NCBI RefSeq assembly: GCF_001699815.1
Contig: NZ_MCGB01000029.1
Location: 25,794-89,793, forward strand
Reading direction: 5' to 3'
Length of the DNA: 64,000 bases
DNA from: Ralstonia pickettii
Lineage (GTDB): Bacteria > Pseudomonadota > Gammaproteobacteria > Burkholderiales > Burkholderiaceae
Shown here: in pieces, positions 40,805 through 50,403 of the stretch
Position numbering within the stretch: the stretch's first letter is position 1
Layout of the letters: the number at the start of each line of letters is the position of its first letter
The notes under the pieces: generated by a model
Seen by the model: only the letters and a program-made list of their open reading frames with translations
What the model was told of the DNA's origin: nothing
The model's database searches: none
Made by a program: the position numbers and the translations under genes

Positions 40805-41704
40805 ATGACCCAAGCCGCAAGCCAGGCGGTCGCACCGCAAGCCGCCACCGAACCCGTTCGCACCCCCTGGACGGAGTTCTGGCGCAAGTTCCGCAAGCAG
40901 CATCTGGCGATGGGCGCCGGTGTGTTCGTGATCGCGCTGGTATTGATCGCCATCCTCGCGCCGCACATCGTGCCGTTCGATGCGGAAAACTATTTCGACT
41001 ACGACGCGCTCAACGCGGGGCCGTCGGCGCAGCATTGGTTCGGCGTCGATTCGCTGGGCCGCGACATCTTCAGCCGCATCCTGATGGGCACACGCATCTC
41101 GCTGGAAGCGGGCTTCGTGTCGGTCATCATCGGCGCCATCATAGGCACCATGCTCGGCCTGTTGGCCGGCTACTACGAAGGCTGGTGGGACCGCATCGTC
41201 ATGCGCATCTCCGACGTGCTGTTTGCCTTCCCCGGCATCCTGCTGGCCATCGGCATCGTGGCCATCCTGGGCAACGGCATGATCAACGTGATCTTTGCCG
41301 TGGCGGTGTTCAGCATTCCGGCATTTGCGCGGCTGGTGCGCGGCAACACGCTCATGCTCAAGCACCTGACGTATGTGGAAGCCGCGCGCAGCATCGGCGC
41401 ATCCGACTGGACGATCATCATGCGGCACATCCTGCCGGGCACGATTTCATCCATCGTCGTGTACTTCTCGATGCGGATCGGCACCTCCATCATCACCGCT
41501 GCCAGCCTCTCGTTCCTGGGCCTTGGCGCCCAGCCGCCCACGCCGGAGTGGGGCGCGATGCTCAACGAGGCGCGCGCCGACATGGTGACGGCGCCGCACG
41601 TGGCGATCTTCCCGAGCCTGGCCATCTTCCTGACCGTGCTGGCGTTCAACCTGCTGGGCGACGGCCTGCGCGACGCGCTGGACCCGAAGATCGACCGCCG
41701 CTGA
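40805..41704 (+). CDS. gsiD: Glutathione ABC transporter permease GsiD
   Basis: Second permease, 299 residues, with the DppC/GsiD features: an N-terminal helix after [14 protein letters not shown], the block [17 protein letters not shown] near residue 77 and the EAA loop [17 protein letters not shown] near 195. AAGGAGG precedes the ATG at 40805; an earlier in-frame start overlaps gsiC and is rejected. Ten bases later the S58 peptidase gene begins, extending the operon beyond the E. coli iaaA-gsiABCD layout. Confidence 0.93.
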   Translation: MTQAASQAVAPQAATEPVRTPWTEFWRKFRKQHLAMGAGVFVIALVLIAILAPHIVPFDAENYFDYDALNAGPSAQHWFGVDSLGRDIFSRILMGTRISLEAGFVSVIIGAIIGTMLGLLAGYYEGWWDRIVMRISDVLFAFPGILLAIGIVAILGNGMINVIFAVAVFSIPAFARLVRGNTLMLKHLTYVEAARSIGASDWTIIMRHILPGTISSIVVYFSMRIGTSIITAASLSFLGLGAQPPTPEWGAMLNEARADMVTAPHVAIFPSLAIFLTVLAFNLLGDGLRDALDPKIDRR

Positions 41705-41714
41705 GTCTGCTCGC

Positions 41715-42740
41715 ATGTCTCTGAGTCTTCCGCACATCGGCGCACTGCCCGCGGGCGTACGCAACAGCATCGCCGACGTGGCGGGCGTGACCGTCGGCCA
41801 CGCCACACTGGCAGGCGGTGCCATCCAGTCCGGCGTGACCGTGGTACGCCCGCATGCCGGCGACCCGTTCCTCGACAAGGTGCCGGCCGCCAGCGTGGTG
41901 CTCAACGGTTTCGGCAAGAGCATCGGCCTGGTGCAGGTGGGCGAGCTGGGTGTGCTCGAAACGCCGATTGCGCTGACCAACACGTTCGCTGTGGGTGCGG
42001 TGGCGCAGGCGCAGATCCGCCAGGCGGTGGCGGCTAACCCGCAGATCGGCCGCGCGTGGTCGACCGTCAATCCGCTCGTCTTTGAATGCAATGACGGCTA
42101 CTTGAACGACCTGCAGGCTTTTGCCGTGCAGGACGTGCACTACGACGCGGCCTACGCTGCGGCAGGCCAAGCGTTTGAGCAGGGCGCGGTCGGGGCAGGG
42201 CGCGGGATGTCGTCGTTTGGCGTGAAGGGCGGCATCGGTTCTGCATCGCGCGTGGTGACACTCGCCGACGGCGCACAACGTACGGTCGGCGCGCTCGTGC
42301 TGTCCAACTTTGGCGTGACCAAAAACCTGACGCTTGGCGGGCGCAACGTCGGTGCGGAGCTGGCGAAAGCGCTGGCCGCCAGCACACCGGAGCCTGAGAA
42401 GGGATCAATCATCATGCTGCTCGCCACCGACGCGCCGCTGGACGCGCGCCAGTTGCGCCGCCTTGCCTTGCGCGCGGGCGCGGGCCTGGCACGCACCGGC
42501 TCTGTCTTTGGTCATGGCAGCGGCGATATCGCACTGGCGTTCTCCACTGCCTACACCGTGCCGCACGAAGGCGCGCGCGCCATGCCGGCCGTCGCCATGA
42601 CGCACGAATCGCATCTCGACCCGCTGTTCCAGGCCGCCGCTGACAGCGTCGAACAAGCCATCGTGCACGCGCTGTTCCACGCAACAGCCGTCACCGGCCG
42701 CGACGGCAACGCCCGCCGCGCACTGACCGAATTGCTCTGA
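41715..42740 (+). CDS. S58 (DmpA/P1) family peptidase
   Basis: An Ntn-type aminopeptidase of the DmpA group, 341 residues. The precursor should self-cleave at Gly230-Ser231 (EKGSIIMLLATDAP), making Ser231 the nucleophile of the beta chain. NSIADVAGVTVGHATL and GRGMSSFGVKGGIGSASR are family hallmarks. Members release N-terminal D- or beta-amino acids from short peptides. It is encoded right after the importer GsiABCD and before a D-aminopeptidase, which suggests the operon handles peptides containing D- or beta-linked residues. Confidence 0.9.
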   Translation: MSLSLPHIGALPAGVRNSIADVAGVTVGHATLAGGAIQSGVTVVRPHAGDPFLDKVPAASVVLNGFGKSIGLVQVGELGVLETPIALTNTFAVGAVAQAQIRQAVAANPQIGRAWSTVNPLVFECNDGYLNDLQAFAVQDVHYDAAYAAAGQAFEQGAVGAGRGMSSFGVKGGIGSASRVVTLADGAQRTVGALVLSNFGVTKNLTLGGRNVGAELAKALAASTPEPEKGSIIMLLATDAPLDARQLRRLALRAGAGLARTGSVFGHGSGDIALAFSTAYTVPHEGARAMPAVAMTHESHLDPLFQAAADSVEQAIVHALFHATAVTGRDGNARRALTELL

Positions 42741-42748
42741 CCTGACCC

Positions 42749-43564
42749 ATGCGAATCCTGATTTCCGCCGACATCGAAGGCGTGGCCAACGTGTTCCACC
42801 CCGAGCAGACGCGCGCCGGTAACGGCGAATACGAGCGCGCCCGCCGCTGGATGACCGCCGAAGCCGACGCCGCCGTCCGCGGTGCCTTCGACGGTGGCGC
42901 CACGGACGTGCTCGTTAACGATTCGCACGGCGGTTTCCGCAACCTCATCCCCGATTCCATCGACCGCCGCGCACGCTTCGTCCTCGGCAAGCCGCGCTAC
43001 CTCAGCATGATGGCCGGCGTGGACGGCTGCGATGCCGTCTGCATGATCGGTTACCACGCGCGCGCCGGCAGCCGCGGCGTGCTGGCGCACACCATCAACA
43101 GCTTTGCGTTTGCGCGCGTCTGGTTCAACGAGCAGGAACTGGGCGAGGCCGGCCTCTACGGCGCCCTGGCCGGGGAGCGCGGCGTGCCGGTGGCCGTTGC
43201 CAGCGGCGACGACGTGTTCATCAAGGAAACCAAGCCGCTGCTGCCGCACACCACCTTTGTCGAGACCAAGCAGGCCGAAGGCCACAACGCGGGGACATCG
43301 CTCTCGCCCGAGCAGTCGTGCGAGGCCATCTACGCAGCCGTGAAAGCCACGGTGCAGCGGGGGCATTTCAGCATGCCGCTGCGCCTCCAGGCGCCGATCG
43401 TATGCCGCCTGCAGACGCAAACGCCCGCATTGGCCGACCTGTTCTGCCAATGGCCCGCCCTCGAGCGCGTCGACGGCACGATGCTGCGCTTCGCCGCCGA
43501 CTCCGTCGAACATGCCGTGCGCATGCTCAACAGCCTCTCCGCCATGTCCGCGATGCTGCGTTAA
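42749..43564 (+). CDS. D-aminopeptidase, M55 (DppA) family
   Basis: A 271-residue zinc peptidase like B. subtilis DppA. The metal ligands Asp8 and Glu10 (SADIEG), His60 (NDSHGG), His103 (GYHARAG) and Glu133 (ELGEAG) are present, as is the likely nucleophile histidine in LAHTINS near residue 114. DppA releases D-Ala from D-Ala peptides. The start is eight bases after the S58 gene. It is the last gene of the operon starting at 34300, before palindromic repeats. Confidence 0.93.
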   Translation: MRILISADIEGVANVFHPEQTRAGNGEYERARRWMTAEADAAVRGAFDGGATDVLVNDSHGGFRNLIPDSIDRRARFVLGKPRYLSMMAGVDGCDAVCMIGYHARAGSRGVLAHTINSFAFARVWFNEQELGEAGLYGALAGERGVPVAVASGDDVFIKETKPLLPHTTFVETKQAEGHNAGTSLSPEQSCEAIYAAVKATVQRGHFSMPLRLQAPIVCRLQTQTPALADLFCQWPALERVDGTMLRFAADSVEHAVRMLNSLSAMSAMLR

Positions 43565-43630
43565 GCGCCAACTCTTCACGGCACATCAAAGCGTCAGCGC
43601 GCGTGCAGACGGTTTGGCCGTTCATGCCCT

Positions 43631-43745
43631 AGATGGCGCCTTGAATTTCTGTAAGCAGGCGGAAAAAAGACGGGGAACTATCTGAGCGAAGCGAGTTTTC
43701 CCCGTCTCCGCCCGGTTACATAAATTCAAGGGGAAGTCGCCATCT
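43631..43745. repeat. 115-bp imperfect palindrome
   Basis: AGATGGCG (43631-43638) and CGCCATCT (43738-43745) are the outer arms. Inward, CCTTGAATTT pairs with AAATTCAAGG, GGCGG with CCGCC, and GACGGGGAA with TTCCCCGTC, with small loops between. The apex is GAGCGAAGCGAG near 43689. It lies just downstream of the M55 gene and may end or protect the gsi operon mRNA. It looks like a dispersed intergenic element; no second copy is seen in this window. Confidence 0.75.
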
Positions 43746-43763
43746 CGGGCGCGCCTTTCTTTG

Positions 43764-43800
43764 CTTACTTTCTTTGGCAGCGAGACAAAGAAAGTGAGTC
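43764..43800. repeat. Second palindromic element (ACTTTCTTTG type)
   Basis: ACTTTCTTTG (43767-43776) and CAAAGAAAGT (43786-43795) form a perfect 10-bp stem with a nine-base loop, extendable with G-T pairs to 43764-43798. It is adjacent to the 115-bp palindrome and upstream of the lipoprotein gene. Very similar sequences are, from memory, common between genes of Ralstonia and Xanthomonas. Confidence 0.7.
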
Positions 43801-43899
43801 GGCCCCGGCAGGGGGCGAAACAGGGGATGCACAGTGAGCACATTGCGCACTCCCCAACCCAGCGTAAACTTCGGATACCCAACCCCGAAGGAGCCTCCC

Positions 43900-44259
43900 A
43901 TGACCCGCGCACTCACACTCGGCATGCTGCTCTGTGCGCTTGCGCTAACAGCCTGCGAACGCCGCCCCTCGCCATCGAGCCCACCGACGCCGCAGACTTC
44001 CAAAGCCGAAAAGGCGGCCGCCGCACTGGCCAAGGCCGCCGCAGAGTTCAAATGCCCCGGGCCATCCGCGCGCTTCATGTTGGACGACGGCACCAACCGT
44101 GGTCCCAAGCAACCGATCCGCACCAATTGCACTACCGCCTACGCCACCTGCGACGCACAGTCGCAAGCCGTCTTCGATCATTGTCCGAGCGGCCAGGTAT
44201 TCGACAAACGTTTCAGTATCTGCGTGGTGAAAGACGCGTGTGACGAGGTGACGTCCTGA
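43900..44259 (+). CDS. Small lipoprotein with a chitin-binding (peritrophin-A-like) cysteine pattern
   Basis: A 119-residue lipoprotein. The signal peptide ends in the lipobox LTAC with Cys19 as the lipidated residue. After a proline/serine-rich linker and an alanine-lysine helix, the C-terminal 65 residues carry six cysteines spaced C-x24-C-x6-C-x10-C-x12-C-x5-C. Except for a long first gap this fits the CBM14/peritrophin-A pattern, and CPSGQVFDKRFSIC matches its core well. Chitin or another polysaccharide may be bound outside the cell; this is inference from the pattern. GAAGGAG at 43887-43893 supports the ATG at 43900. Confidence 0.75.
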   Translation: MTRALTLGMLLCALALTACERRPSPSSPPTPQTSKAEKAAAALAKAAAEFKCPGPSARFMLDDGTNRGPKQPIRTNCTTAYATCDAQSQAVFDHCPSGQVFDKRFSICVVKDACDEVTS

Positions 44260-44298
44260 TGACCTGACGGCTGACGTGCGCGGGAGCCGGGCGGTGGA

Positions 44299-45090
44299 CT
44301 AAACCAGCAGCGTTGCACCTGCCCAGGCAATCAGCACAACGCCCAGCACACGGCCGGCCTGTTCGCCGCGGGGCAGTATCTTCTCCACGAAGACGATCAC
44401 GGACAGGGCGGCAATCCAGACGAGATTCATGATGCCGCCCACAAACAGCAGCGCCATCAGCACCCAGCAGCAGCCCACGCAGTATGCGCCGTGGCGTGTG
44501 CCGAGCACGAAGCTGCCGGCAGCGCCAGGGCGCCAATGCGCCGTCAGGAAGCCCACCGGCGAGCGGCACTGCGCCAGGCACGCGTGCTTGAGCGCGGAGA
44601 ACTGATATGCCCCCGCCGCCGCCAGCACCGTTGCGGAGAGTACCGCGCTCTTTGACCACAGCATCATTTCTGAAATGAGACCCGTCGGCTGCAGCGCCAC
44701 CTGCAGGGATGCCGCACCCAGGGAGAAGGCCAGCCACGCAGTCAGGTAACCGGCCAGAAGACATACCGAGAGGATTGCCGACCTGGCTTCGGTCGTGCCG
44801 TGGTGCCGCAGTACACGCCGGTACAGCAGAATGAGCGGCGCCGCGCTCGGCGTCATCATCGCGGTCATCATCACCCACCACATCAGGGTCACAGTGGGCA
44901 ACGATGCATCCATGCCGCCGATGCCACCAGGCAATCGATGCGGAAACAGCGTGAGTGTCGTCATGTCGAGTGCAGACATGCCCATGCCTGCACCCGTCCA
45001 CAGATACCACCAAGACAGCGCGACAACGGCAACGACGCCGAATGCCGTGATGACGCGCTCGCGTTGGAGGACGCTTTCGAGGCCGCTCAT
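44299..45090 (-). CDS. DUF2182 integral membrane protein
   Basis: A 263-residue protein with about six or seven membrane segments and the DUF2182 block MWWVMMTAMMTPSAAP near residues 70-85. The late segments contain HACLAQCRSP and YCVGCCWVLM, cysteine-rich parts that have led to its description as a predicted metal-binding membrane protein. Function is unknown. Its start overlaps the stop of the DUF1326 gene by ATGA, so the two are probably coupled partners. Confidence 0.88.
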   Translation of the reverse strand: MSGLESVLQRERVITAFGVVAVVALSWWYLWTGAGMGMSALDMTTLTLFPHRLPGGIGGMDASLPTVTLMWWVMMTAMMTPSAAPLILLYRRVLRHHGTTEARSAILSVCLLAGYLTAWLAFSLGAASLQVALQPTGLISEMMLWSKSAVLSATVLAAAGAYQFSALKHACLAQCRSPVGFLTAHWRPGAAGSFVLGTRHGAYCVGCCWVLMALLFVGGIMNLVWIAALSVIVFVEKILPRGEQAGRVLGVVLIAWAGATLLV

Positions 45091-45731
45091 GCGGCGGTGC
45101 GGTGCCGAATCGGTCCCTTGTTGTTCAGGTGCAGTCGCGCGAATTGCCCGTAGGAATCCTTGAGGTCTAGCGCGATGTTGCCCTGTGAGCGACTGGTGGC
45201 GGAGCCAACCTCGGCCAGCTCGTACTCGAAGCCGTGCGGCAGATCGATGCGGGCACGGTGCTCCGCGCCCGTTACCGGATTGCGGATCGGTTCGCCAACG
45301 GTATCGAATACGCCATCAACATGAATCCGGCCACGTCGGGCATCGACATCGACGTCGTAGTCGATCTGCGTGACGATCGGATCGAATACCTGTTCAAGTG
45401 TCGATGCAAATACCGAAAACATCGTTGCGAACGGCTCGGTATCTTGCCCTGCCATGATTTTCAGGATGGCTTCGCGTTGCGCCGGCGTGGCATGCTTGTC
45501 GACGACCGGCTGGCATCTGCCTTTGCCTTCGTGGATGGGGCCGGGCCATTGGAACACGACCGCGATCTTCACGCCGTCGAGTTGCACATTGCCGTGATGG
45601 CCGCTGTCGATCGAGATCGCGCCCATCGCTTCGCAGAAGCCTTTGGTTGGCAGCGCGTTGAACTGGCACGGGCAACCGTATGAGCAATTGCAGTTGATGA
45701 GTTCGGTCCCTTGGATTTCCCACGGAGTCAT
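45087..45731 (-). CDS. DUF1326 protein
   Basis: A 214-residue soluble protein with the DUF1326 opening: WEIQGTELINCNCSYGCPC, which packs four cysteines in a short loop, followed by FNALPTKG. The cysteines and HHGNVQLDGVKIAVVFQWPGP suggest metal handling, but no function is established. AGGAG lies before the ATG at 45731. It is co-transcribed with the DUF2182 gene, a pairing seen in other bacteria. Confidence 0.88.
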   Translation of the reverse strand: MTPWEIQGTELINCNCSYGCPCQFNALPTKGFCEAMGAISIDSGHHGNVQLDGVKIAVVFQWPGPIHEGKGRCQPVVDKHATPAQREAILKIMAGQDTEPFATMFSVFASTLEQVFDPIVTQIDYDVDVDARRGRIHVDGVFDTVGEPIRNPVTGAEHRARIDLPHGFEYELAEVGSATSRSQGNIALDLKDSYGQFARLHLNNKGPIRHRTAA

Positions 45732-46056
45732 GGTGGTTCTCCTGGAGCTTCCAGGCGCTTGCGCGCCTGACGCAGGTCGTCGGACGACGGATTGCGTGGC
45801 TGGAATCTAGGGCGCGTGGCTTATGGCGTGCGCACCTTCCACGCATAATCAGACCCTAGTGCACGGCAAGGGGAAGTCAAGACAGGGATTGGGCCGCATG
45901 GACGATGGACCCGGATGCATCTTGCGGCGCAAGGCAGGATGCCCCGGCGATGCAGAAGCGCGAAACCGTTGCGGCGGTTCCGGCAGCGGATGCTGCCTTG
46001 CCAGCGATACCTAGCGCGCCTGCTGCACTGTCAGGAGGCGCGCTTGGCGCAGCGTC
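45732..46056. other. 325-base region between DUF1326 gene and prmB
   Basis: No gene is supported. On the minus strand TTGACT (complement of 45875-45880) and TAGGGT (complement of 45853-45858) could be a promoter for the DUF1326 operon with a 16-bp spacer. AGCGCGCCT (46013-46021) and AGGCGCGCT (46036-46044) form a hairpin just after the prmB stop, without a clear T-run. Confidence 0.4.
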
Positions 46057-46959
46057 TTACAGCGCTTCGCGCGTGACGAGGAACACCTGGTCTTCGCCTG
46101 CGCTGGTCGGCAGCCAGACCAAGTCGAGATCCGGGAACGCCGCCTCAACGTTTTCACGCTCGTTGCCGATTTCCACCACCAGCACGCCGTGCGGCTTCAA
46201 GTGGCGCGGTGCATCGGCCAGGATGCGGCGTACGATGTCCATGCCGTCGTTGCCGCCGGCCAGCGCCATGTGCGGCTCGGCGCGGTACTCGGGCGGCAGC
46301 GCCTGCATCGACGCCTCGTTTACGTACGGCGGATTCGTCAGGATCACGTCGTAGTGCACACCCGGCGGCAGCGGCGCATACAGGTCGCCCTCATGCAGGC
46401 GGATGCGGTCTTGCAGGCGGTATTCGTCGACATTGCGATTGGCCACCACCAGTGCATCCGGCGACAGGTCCACCGCATCGATGGTTGCATTGGGCCATTG
46501 CAGCGCAGCCAGGATCGACAGGCAGCCCGAGCCGGTGCATAGCTCCAGCACATCGGTCGGGCCGTCCTCCTGGTCGATCCACGGTTCCAGACCGTCTTCC
46601 AGCAATTCGCCGATGAAGCTGCGCGGCACGATCACGCGCTCGTCCACATAGAAGCGCATGCCGTGCATGAACGCCTCGTGCGTGATGTACGCGGCGGGCA
46701 CGCGGTCGACGGCGCGGCGCTCGATCACCTTCAGCACGGCAGCCACTTCTTCGGGCAGCAGGCGCGCATCCAGGAATGGCTCCAGCGTGTCGATCGGCAG
46801 ATGCAGCGTGTGCAGGATCAGGTAAGCGGCTTCGTCGTAGGCGTTCTCGCTGCCGTGGCCGAAGACAAGCCCGGCGGCGGTGAAGCGCGACACGGCGTAG
46901 CGCAGCAGGTCGCGCACGGTCGTGAACGGGTGGGAGGCGGGGAGGGTAGGCGTGGTCAT
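46057..46959 (-). CDS. prmB: Ribosomal protein L3 N5-glutamine methyltransferase
   Basis: PrmB methylates a glutamine of ribosomal protein L3. The 300-residue SAM-dependent enzyme has the SAM loop VLELCTGSGCLSI near residue 137 and the catalytic NPPY in ILTNPPYVNEASM near 205. The N-terminal helical domain (RDLLRYAVSRFTAAGLVFGHG) and the block RVIVPRSFIGELLE distinguish PrmB from PrmC. It ends the minus-strand dap cluster, 15 bases after the CYTH gene. Confidence 0.93.
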   Translation of the reverse strand: MTTPTLPASHPFTTVRDLLRYAVSRFTAAGLVFGHGSENAYDEAAYLILHTLHLPIDTLEPFLDARLLPEEVAAVLKVIERRAVDRVPAAYITHEAFMHGMRFYVDERVIVPRSFIGELLEDGLEPWIDQEDGPTDVLELCTGSGCLSILAALQWPNATIDAVDLSPDALVVANRNVDEYRLQDRIRLHEGDLYAPLPPGVHYDVILTNPPYVNEASMQALPPEYRAEPHMALAGGNDGMDIVRRILADAPRHLKPHGVLVVEIGNERENVEAAFPDLDLVWLPTSAGEDQVFLVTREAL

Positions 46960-46974
46960 GGTGACGGATATGGC

Positions 46975-47493
46975 TCAGCGTTGGGTGGCAGCGAGCAGGT
47001 CGACGTAGGCCACGTCGAGCAGGTCGGATTCGGCAATGCCGAGGGCGTGCATCAGTTGGTGGGCGATCTTCACGCCCTCGTCTTCGGATTGCGTGTCGCG
47101 CAGCACGACTTCGAGTTCGACGAAATCGCCGAGGTCTTTCACCGCATCGACATGAATGCGCGTCTGACCGGCGAGATACAGCTGGCGCACCTTCATGACC
47201 CGGCCGGCGGCGCCGATGGCGGCGGCCAGCGTGTCGCGCAGGGCATCGGGCGCGTTGGTCGGAACGATGTGGTAGCTGGACACCCGCGGGCCGGTGCTGT
47301 TGGCACGGAAGTAGTGGATCAGCTCCCCGCGCTCGGGCGAGAACTGCCGCAGCTTCAGGCGCCCGTTCGCGCAGGCAAAGAACGTGTCGTCCTGCTCGAT
47401 GCGTTCGGGGCCGGAATCTGCGATGGCAGCCGCGCGTTCAATGAGCGCAGCCACATCGCGCACACGTGCCTTGATCTCGACGTTGCGCGCCAT
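46975..47493 (-). CDS. CYTH-domain protein (class IV adenylate cyclase-like)
   Basis: A 172-residue CYTH-fold protein. The N-terminal NVEIKARV corresponds to the ExExK triphosphate motif, with the first glutamate replaced by asparagine. Later acidic and basic residues (FVELEVVLRD and RLKLRQF) line the tunnel of the fold. Family members act on ATP, ThTP or polyphosphate; the activity here is unknown. The ATG at 47493 lies 11 bases after the dapE stop, so it is in the dap operon. Confidence 0.85.
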   Translation of the reverse strand: MARNVEIKARVRDVAALIERAAAIADSGPERIEQDDTFFACANGRLKLRQFSPERGELIHYFRANSTGPRVSSYHIVPTNAPDALRDTLAAAIGAAGRVMKVRQLYLAGQTRIHVDAVKDLGDFVELEVVLRDTQSEDEGVKIAHQLMHALGIAESDLLDVAYVDLLAATQR

Positions 47494-47504
47494 CGGGGGC
47501 AACC

Positions 47505-48674
<1,170 letters not shown>

Positions 48675-48696
48675 TCACCGTGATGTGTTGTTTTGG

Positions 48697-49041
48697 TTAG
48701 AACAGGGTCGCGTACTGATCCGCCGAGAAGCCGACATTGACGCTTTTGCCGTGCACGAGCACCGGGCGCTTGATCAGCGACGGATTCGCCTGCATCAGCG
48801 CGATTGCGCCGGCTTCGTCTCCAGCGCGGGCCTTGTCGGCGTCAGACAAGGCGCGCCACGTGGTGCCCTTGCGGTTGAGCAGCGTGGTGAGCGGCACATG
48901 CTTGAGCCAGCCGGCCAGCATGTCGGCGCTCACGCCTTGCTTCTTGAAATCGTGAAACGTGTAGACCACGCCGTTCGATTCGAGCCACGTGCGGGCTTTC
49001 TTCACGGTGTCGCAATTGGGGATGCCATGCAGGGTCGTCAT
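48697..49041 (-). CDS. ArsC/Spx-like thioredoxin-fold protein (YffB type)
   Basis: A 114-residue ArsC-family protein. The N-terminus MTTLHGIPNCDTVKKARTWL matches the YffB group, with a single active-site cysteine, Cys10, and no CXXC pair. FHDFKKQGVS and NRKGTTWRAL are typical of the fold, and KRPVLVHGKSVNVGF holds the late basic segment. Function is not settled; glutathione-linked reduction has been suggested for the group. The ATG at 49041 is used; the frame extends upstream over the coiled-coil gene's end. Confidence 0.88.
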   Translation of the reverse strand: MTTLHGIPNCDTVKKARTWLESNGVVYTFHDFKKQGVSADMLAGWLKHVPLTTLLNRKGTTWRALSDADKARAGDEAGAIALMQANPSLIKRPVLVHGKSVNVGFSADQYATLF

Positions 49042-49055
49042 GGTGGGATTCGCAA

Positions 49056-49469
49056 TCAGTGTCGAGAGGCTTGCAGGGCAAAGGAGAGCGCGGCAACCGC
49101 CAATGCAAAGCCGACGGACGCCAGCCACGTCATGCGCTTGAGGCGGCGCTCCAGCCGCGCGGCTTCGTCGCGCAGCGCGTCGATGGTGATGGCGTGCTGC
49201 TCGGCCAGCAGCTTGACGGATTCGGCCTGCTGCAGGATCGCCGCTTCCAGCTCGGCGATGCGTGTATTCGGGTCGGGCGCGGCGCCTTCTTCGCGGGCGG
49301 GTTCGGTGCCTGTTTTCTTGCGGTTCTTGAACTTGTCGATGGTCTTGTTCGCCTGCTCCAGGATGGTGGGCAACAGCGACAAGACAGTACCGATGGTGTT
49401 TGGATCAAGACCCATGATGCGTTGGCGCAGCTTGCCGAAGCGGGTGCCGGTGGCATTGTGTTCGGACAT
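49056..49469 (-). CDS. Hypothetical coiled-coil protein with C-terminal membrane anchor
   Basis: A 137-residue protein I do not recognise. After a short polar start it has LSLLPTILEQANKTIDKFKNRKK, a disordered acidic linker, a predicted coiled coil at about residues 70-110 (AELEAAILQQAESVKLLAEQH) and one C-terminal membrane segment (ASVGFALAVAALSFALQA). It would be tail-anchored with the coiled coil in the cytoplasm. It lies inside the dap cluster between dapD and the ArsC-like gene. The ATG at 49469 is the likelier start; ATG 49514 would add 15 residues. Confidence 0.65.
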   Translation of the reverse strand: MSEHNATGTRFGKLRQRIMGLDPNTIGTVLSLLPTILEQANKTIDKFKNRKKTGTEPAREEGAAPDPNTRIAELEAAILQQAESVKLLAEQHAITIDALRDEAARLERRLKRMTWLASVGFALAVAALSFALQASRH

Positions 49470-49529
49470 TGCTGCGCTTGAAGTGGTTGGCATGCCTGCA
49501 AGACTAGCAGGCATGCCTTGCGCCGGGGC

Positions 49530-50357
49530 TTAGTCGCCGCGCAGCAGCTCGTTCAGGCCAACCTTGGCGCGCGTCTTGGCGTCGACCTTCTTGACGATCA
49601 CGGCGCAGTACAGGCTGTGCGAGCCGTCCTTCGACGGCAGGTTGCCCGCCACCACCACCGAGCCCGCCGGGATGCGGCCGTAGCTGACTTCACCGGTTTC
49701 GCGGTCGTAGATCTTGGTCGACTGGCCCAGGTACACGCCCATCGAGATCACCGAGTTTTCTTCAACGATCACGCCTTCCACCACTTCCGAGCGGGCACCG
49801 ATGAAGCAGTTGTCTTCGATGATGACCGGGTTGGCCTGCAGCGGCTCCAGCACGCCGCCGATGCCCACGCCGCCCGACAGGTGGACGTTCTTGCCGATCT
49901 GTGCGCACGAACCGACGGTGGCCCACGTGTCGACCATCGTGCCTTCATCCACATAGGCGCCGATGTTCACGTACGACGGCATCAGCACGGCGTTCTTGGC
50001 GATGAACGAGCCACGGCGCGCCACGGCCGGCGGCACCACGCGGAAGCCGCCCGCCGCGAAGTCTTCGGCCGTGTAGTTGGCGAACTTGCTCGGCACCTTG
50101 TCGTAGAACTGCGTGAAGCCGCCGGCAGCCATCGGCGCGTTGTCTTCCAGGCGGAACGACAGCAGCACGGCTTTCTTGATCCACTGATTGACGATCCACT
50201 CGCCGTCCTGCTTCTCGGCCACGCGCAGCGCGCCACGATCGAGCTGGCCGATCACGTTGGCGACGGCTTCACGGACATCGGCCGGAGCGGACTTGGGCGA
50301 CAGGTTGGCGCGGTCTTCCCACGCTTGGTCGATCAGGGATTGCAGTTGTTGCGTCAT
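49530..50357 (-). CDS. dapD: Tetrahydrodipicolinate N-succinyltransferase
   Basis: DapD transfers succinate from succinyl-CoA to tetrahydrodipicolinate, the branch step of DAP synthesis in this pathway. The 275 residues match the family (E. coli 274). The C-terminal left-handed beta-helix shows hexapeptide repeats such as [17 protein letters not shown] and [14 protein letters not shown] near residues 160-200. It is followed by the coiled-coil gene and lies 46 bases after dapC. Confidence 0.96.
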   Translation of the reverse strand: MTQQLQSLIDQAWEDRANLSPKSAPADVREAVANVIGQLDRGALRVAEKQDGEWIVNQWIKKAVLLSFRLEDNAPMAAGGFTQFYDKVPSKFANYTAEDFAAGGFRVVPPAVARRGSFIAKNAVLMPSYVNIGAYVDEGTMVDTWATVGSCAQIGKNVHLSGGVGIGGVLEPLQANPVIIEDNCFIGARSEVVEGVIVEENSVISMGVYLGQSTKIYDRETGEVSYGRIPAGSVVVAGNLPSKDGSHSLYCAVIVKKVDAKTRAKVGLNELLRGD

Positions 50358-50403
50358 GGTCTTGTTGGCTCTCGGAGAGGAAACAGAAGAGAAAAATTCA
50401 GGA

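Noticed and set aside
45840..45890. A MerR-type metal-responsive promoter before the DUF1326 gene.
   Set aside because: The TTGACT box is present and the spacer looks like part of a metal-regulator site, but no convincing -10 lies 19-20 bp away and the dyad is poor. Kept only as an ordinary promoter candidate.
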